From positions 1 to 40,846 of the forward strand of contig SKUN01000151.1 in the NCBI GenBank assembly GCA_007129945.1: 40,846 nucleotides of DNA. Reading direction: 5' to 3'. A program made the position numbers and the translations under genes. Source of the DNA: Bacteroidales bacterium. GTDB taxonomy: Bacteria; Bacteroidota; Bacteroidia; Bacteroidales; UBA7960. Positions 38,169-40,846 of this stretch are shown here, in pieces; within the stretch, counting starts at the first letter, position 1, and every line of letters starts with the position of its first letter. The notes beneath the pieces were generated by a model. That model did not search any database, was not told the origin of the DNA, and saw only the letters and a program-made list of their open reading frames with translations.

Positions 38169-39134
38169 GTGAAATCAGCCAGGGAAATCAAGGAAATTGC
38201 ATTGCATACGATAGAAGATGAGCGGCTGGCGATAAGTCGCTTAAAAAACTATATCGATGATGATTTTGTGCTGGCCGTTGAACAAATCCTTCGGAGCAAA
38301 GGCCGCATTGTTGTAACTGGTATCGGTAAAAGTGCCATCATTGCAGAAAAGATCGTGGCAACCTTCAACTCAACGGGAACCCCGGCCATCTTTATGCATG
38401 CAGCGGATGCCATTCACGGAGATCTGGGCATCATCCAGAACGAGGATCTGGTCATGTGTATCAGCAACAGCGGAAACACCCCTGAAATCAAGGTGCTCGT
38501 TCCTATGCTCAAAGCACTGGGCGCCAGTCTGATTGCCATGACCGGCAACACCAGCTCATATCTTGCCAGGCAATCGGACATACTGATTAATACAACGGTC
38601 GAAAATGAGGCTACCCCGGGCAATCCGGCCCCCACCTGCAGCACCACTGCCCAGCTGGTCATGGGTGATGCCATGGCCATTGCGTTGCTTCACTGCCGTG
38701 GATTTACTGCCAGTGATTTTGCGAAATACCATCCGGGAGGATCCCTGGGCAAGCAACTTTACATGAAAGCTGAGAACCTTTATCCGCGTAATGAAAAACC
38801 TGCGGTTTTGCTGGACGACGATATCCAGACCATTATTGTGGAGATTTCCGGGAAACGCCTGGGAGCTACCGCTGTTTTGGATAAAGGGCAGGTTGTGGGC
38901 ATTATTACGGACGGTGACCTTCGGCGGATGCTTCAGAAAAACCAGGATATTTCCGGCATCCGGGCCAACGATATTATGAGTGCCAATCCGAAAGTCATAA
39001 CCGGTGACACCCTGGCCGTGGATGCCCTGCAACTGATGCGACAAAATAACATCACCCAGCTTATCGTTGTGGATAACAATGAATACAAGGGCATTGTCCA
39101 TTTGCACGATATTCTCAATGAAGGCATTATCTGA
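38169..39134 (+). CDS. kdsD: KpsF/GutQ (arabinose-5-phosphate isomerase-like) SIS + CBS domain protein; GTG start
   Basis: 'GRIVVTGIGKSAIIAEKIVATFNSTGTPAIFMHAADAIHGDLG', 'CISNSGNTPEIKVLVPMLK', 'AKYHPGGSLGKQL', two CBS domains. Confidence 0.92.
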   Translation: MKSAREIKEIALHTIEDERLAISRLKNYIDDDFVLAVEQILRSKGRIVVTGIGKSAIIAEKIVATFNSTGTPAIFMHAADAIHGDLGIIQNEDLVMCISNSGNTPEIKVLVPMLKALGASLIAMTGNTSSYLARQSDILINTTVENEATPGNPAPTCSTTAQLVMGDAMAIALLHCRGFTASDFAKYHPGGSLGKQLYMKAENLYPRNEKPAVLLDDDIQTIIVEISGKRLGATAVLDKGQVVGIITDGDLRRMLQKNQDISGIRANDIMSANPKVITGDTLAVDALQLMRQNNITQLIVVDNNEYKGIVHLHDILNEGII

Positions 39135-39164
39135 CCCTTTTAACGATTCCTAACACCTGTCTGC

Positions 39165-39899
39165 ATGAACAGTATGAAGTTGTATACACAAAACCTGGTA
39201 AAAAAATACAAGAAGCGCGTGGTGGTCAACCATGTGTCGGTTGAAGTAAGTCAGGGGGAGATCGTCGGGTTGCTTGGCCCCAACGGTGCCGGTAAAACCA
39301 CGACTTTTTACATGATGGTGGGATTGATCAAACCCAATAAAGGATCGATCCACCTGGAAAACGAGAACATCACCAGCCTGCCCATGTATAAAAGGGCACA
39401 GATGGGCATTGGTTACCTGGCACAGGAAGCCAGTGTGTTTCGCAGCCTCAGCGTGGAGGATAATATAAAAGCCGTACTGGAATTTACTGACAAAAGTAAA
39501 GAAGAACAAAAGGAAAAGCTTGAAAGCCTGCTGGATGAATTCGGATTGCAATATATCAGGAAAAGTAAGGGCATTACACTTTCTGGCGGAGAAAGGAGGC
39601 GAACAGAAATTGCCAGGTCACTGGCCGTGGATCCCAAATTTATTTTGCTGGATGAGCCCTTTGCAGGAGTTGACCCCATTGCCGTTGAAGATATCCAGGG
39701 AATCGTTTCGCAGCTCAAAGAAAGGAATATCGGGGTATTGATCACAGATCATAATGTACATGAAACCCTGTCAATTACCGACAGGGCCTACCTGCTCTTT
39801 GAAGGCTCCATTCTGAAAGCCGGCACCTCCGACGAACTGGCGGAAGACCCGGAGGTAAGGAAATTATACCTGGGGGAAAGTTTCCAGCTGAGGCGCTGA
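39165..39899 (+). CDS. lptB: LPS export ABC transporter ATP-binding protein LptB
   Basis: Walker A '[20 protein letters not shown]', '[21 protein letters not shown]', '[40 protein letters not shown]'. Confidence 0.95.
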   Translation: MNSMKLYTQNLVKKYKKRVVVNHVSVEVSQGEIVGLLGPNGAGKTTTFYMMVGLIKPNKGSIHLENENITSLPMYKRAQMGIGYLAQEASVFRSLSVEDNIKAVLEFTDKSKEEQKEKLESLLDEFGLQYIRKSKGITLSGGERRRTEIARSLAVDPKFILLDEPFAGVDPIAVEDIQGIVSQLKERNIGVLITDHNVHETLSITDRAYLLFEGSILKAGTSDELAEDPEVRKLYLGESFQLRR

Positions 39900-39901
39900 C
39901 C

Positions 39902-40378
39902 CTATCCGGACGATCTGACGAGGACAACAGCCTGAGCGGCAACGCCCTCTTCGCGACCAACAAACCCCAGTTTTTCAGTTGTAGTGGCTTTAACCGAAAG
40001 CTGATCCGGGTTAAGCTGCATCAATTCGCACAATACCCGTTTCATTTCAGGAATATATGGGGAGATCTTCGGTTGCTGCAGGCAAACGGTGGAATCAATA
40101 TTACCGATTATCATACCCCGTTGATGAAGCAGCAGCATAACCTTTTCCAGTAACCATTTACTGTCGGCATCTTTATAACGGGGATCGGTATCCGGAAAAT
40201 GCTGACCGATATCCCCAAGGGCCGCGGCACCCAGCAAGGCATCCATAATGGCATGAATCAGCACATCGGCATCGGAGTGACCCACAGCGCCTTTATCATA
40301 AGGGATCAACACCCCTCCGATCACAAATGGCCGGTTGCCATCAAGCCGGTGCACATCATATCCAAAGCCGACACGCAT
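39902..40378 (-). CDS. ispF: 2-C-methyl-D-erythritol 2,4-cyclodiphosphate synthase
   Basis: 'MRVGFGYDVHRLDGNRPFVIGGVLIPYDKGAVGHSDADVLIHAIMDALLGAAALGDIGQHFPDTDPRYKDADS', 'SVKATTTEKLGFVGREEGVAAQAVVL'. Confidence 0.97.
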   Translation of the reverse strand: MRVGFGYDVHRLDGNRPFVIGGVLIPYDKGAVGHSDADVLIHAIMDALLGAAALGDIGQHFPDTDPRYKDADSKWLLEKVMLLLHQRGMIIGNIDSTVCLQQPKISPYIPEMKRVLCELMQLNPDQLSVKATTTEKLGFVGREEGVAAQAVVLVRSSG

Positions 40379-40386
40379 ATCAGGGA

Positions 40387-40846
40387 TTATCTTTCAGCCC
40401 GCAGGGCATCAAAGTCAAACGACAGGGAGAAACGCAATACGTTTTCCAATGGGCTACGCTGGGCAACGGGAATCACATAGGCAAAATCAAGCCCGAATAC
40501 GTTATACTTCAAACCCAGTCCGACGGTAAAATACTTCCTGTTTCCCTTGTTTTCATGTTCATGGAAATATCCGGCGCGAATGGCAAACTGCTCGTCATAC
40601 CAGTACTCTGCCCCGGCCGAAATGGTAAATTCCTGCAATTCCTCACTGACCCCCCCCGGGGCATCGCTGAATGATCCCAGCATACCTGCCACCACAGAAC
40701 GATTGGGGTCTCTCCCCTCGGCAATGATCGGGTCATCGTTATCGTCAAACATAACCTGCCCGTTTTCATCACGCTCATAAACAGGGGGTGTGGGGACCAA
40801 CAGCTTATTGAAGTCTACCATAAATGCAAGGGTATTATAGTCATCA
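40387..40846 (-). CDS. porV: Type IX secretion outer-membrane protein PorV/LptO-like, C-terminal part (gene continues beyond the window)
   Basis: 'EFTISAGAEYWYDEQFAIRAGYFHEHENKGNRKYFTVGLGLKYNVFGLDFAYVIPVAQRSPLENVLRFSLSF', a FadL/PorV-like C-terminal beta-barrel end. Confidence 0.8.
   Translation of the reverse strand, partial: DDYNTLAFMVDFNKLLVPTPPVYERDENGQVMFDDNDDPIIAEGRDPNRSVVAGMLGSFSDAPGGVSEELQEFTISAGAEYWYDEQFAIRAGYFHEHENKGNRKYFTVGLGLKYNVFGLDFAYVIPVAQRSPLENVLRFSLSFDFDALRAER

Overview
The window reads as a chromosomal segment from a Bacteroidetes bacterium, probably Bacteroidales-like. Evidence for this is the protein content, TAnnTTTG-type -7 boxes, a PorV fragment and a GH3/serine-hydrolase fusion. 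It is dense with conserved genes: ilvE, recR, a 2-oxoacid dehydrogenase E2, parAB, dapB, lepB, an arginine decarboxylase, ftsK, lolA, guaA, pckA, csp, recQ, a KpsF/KdsD isomerase, lptB, ispF and porV. I saw no rRNA, tRNA, CRISPR array, IS element or prophage. The best candidates for something new are: (1) an ATP-dependent PEP carboxykinase ORF that runs about 215 codons past the usual PckA C-terminus into a coiled-coil linker and an unassigned domain; (2) a long, strongly paired orphan inverted repeat just downstream of that ORF; (3) a GT2 glycosyltransferase fused to a WbaP-like phosphoglycosyl transferase module whose catalytic core looks deleted; (4) a P-loop kinase / dCMP deaminase gene pair resembling a split version of fused kinase-deaminase proteins (Dcd1/AvcD-type); (5) a perfect 9-bp-arm palindrome next to a promoter-like box in the recQ/kdsD divergent region. 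Assignments come from reading translated motifs by eye. No database search was run.
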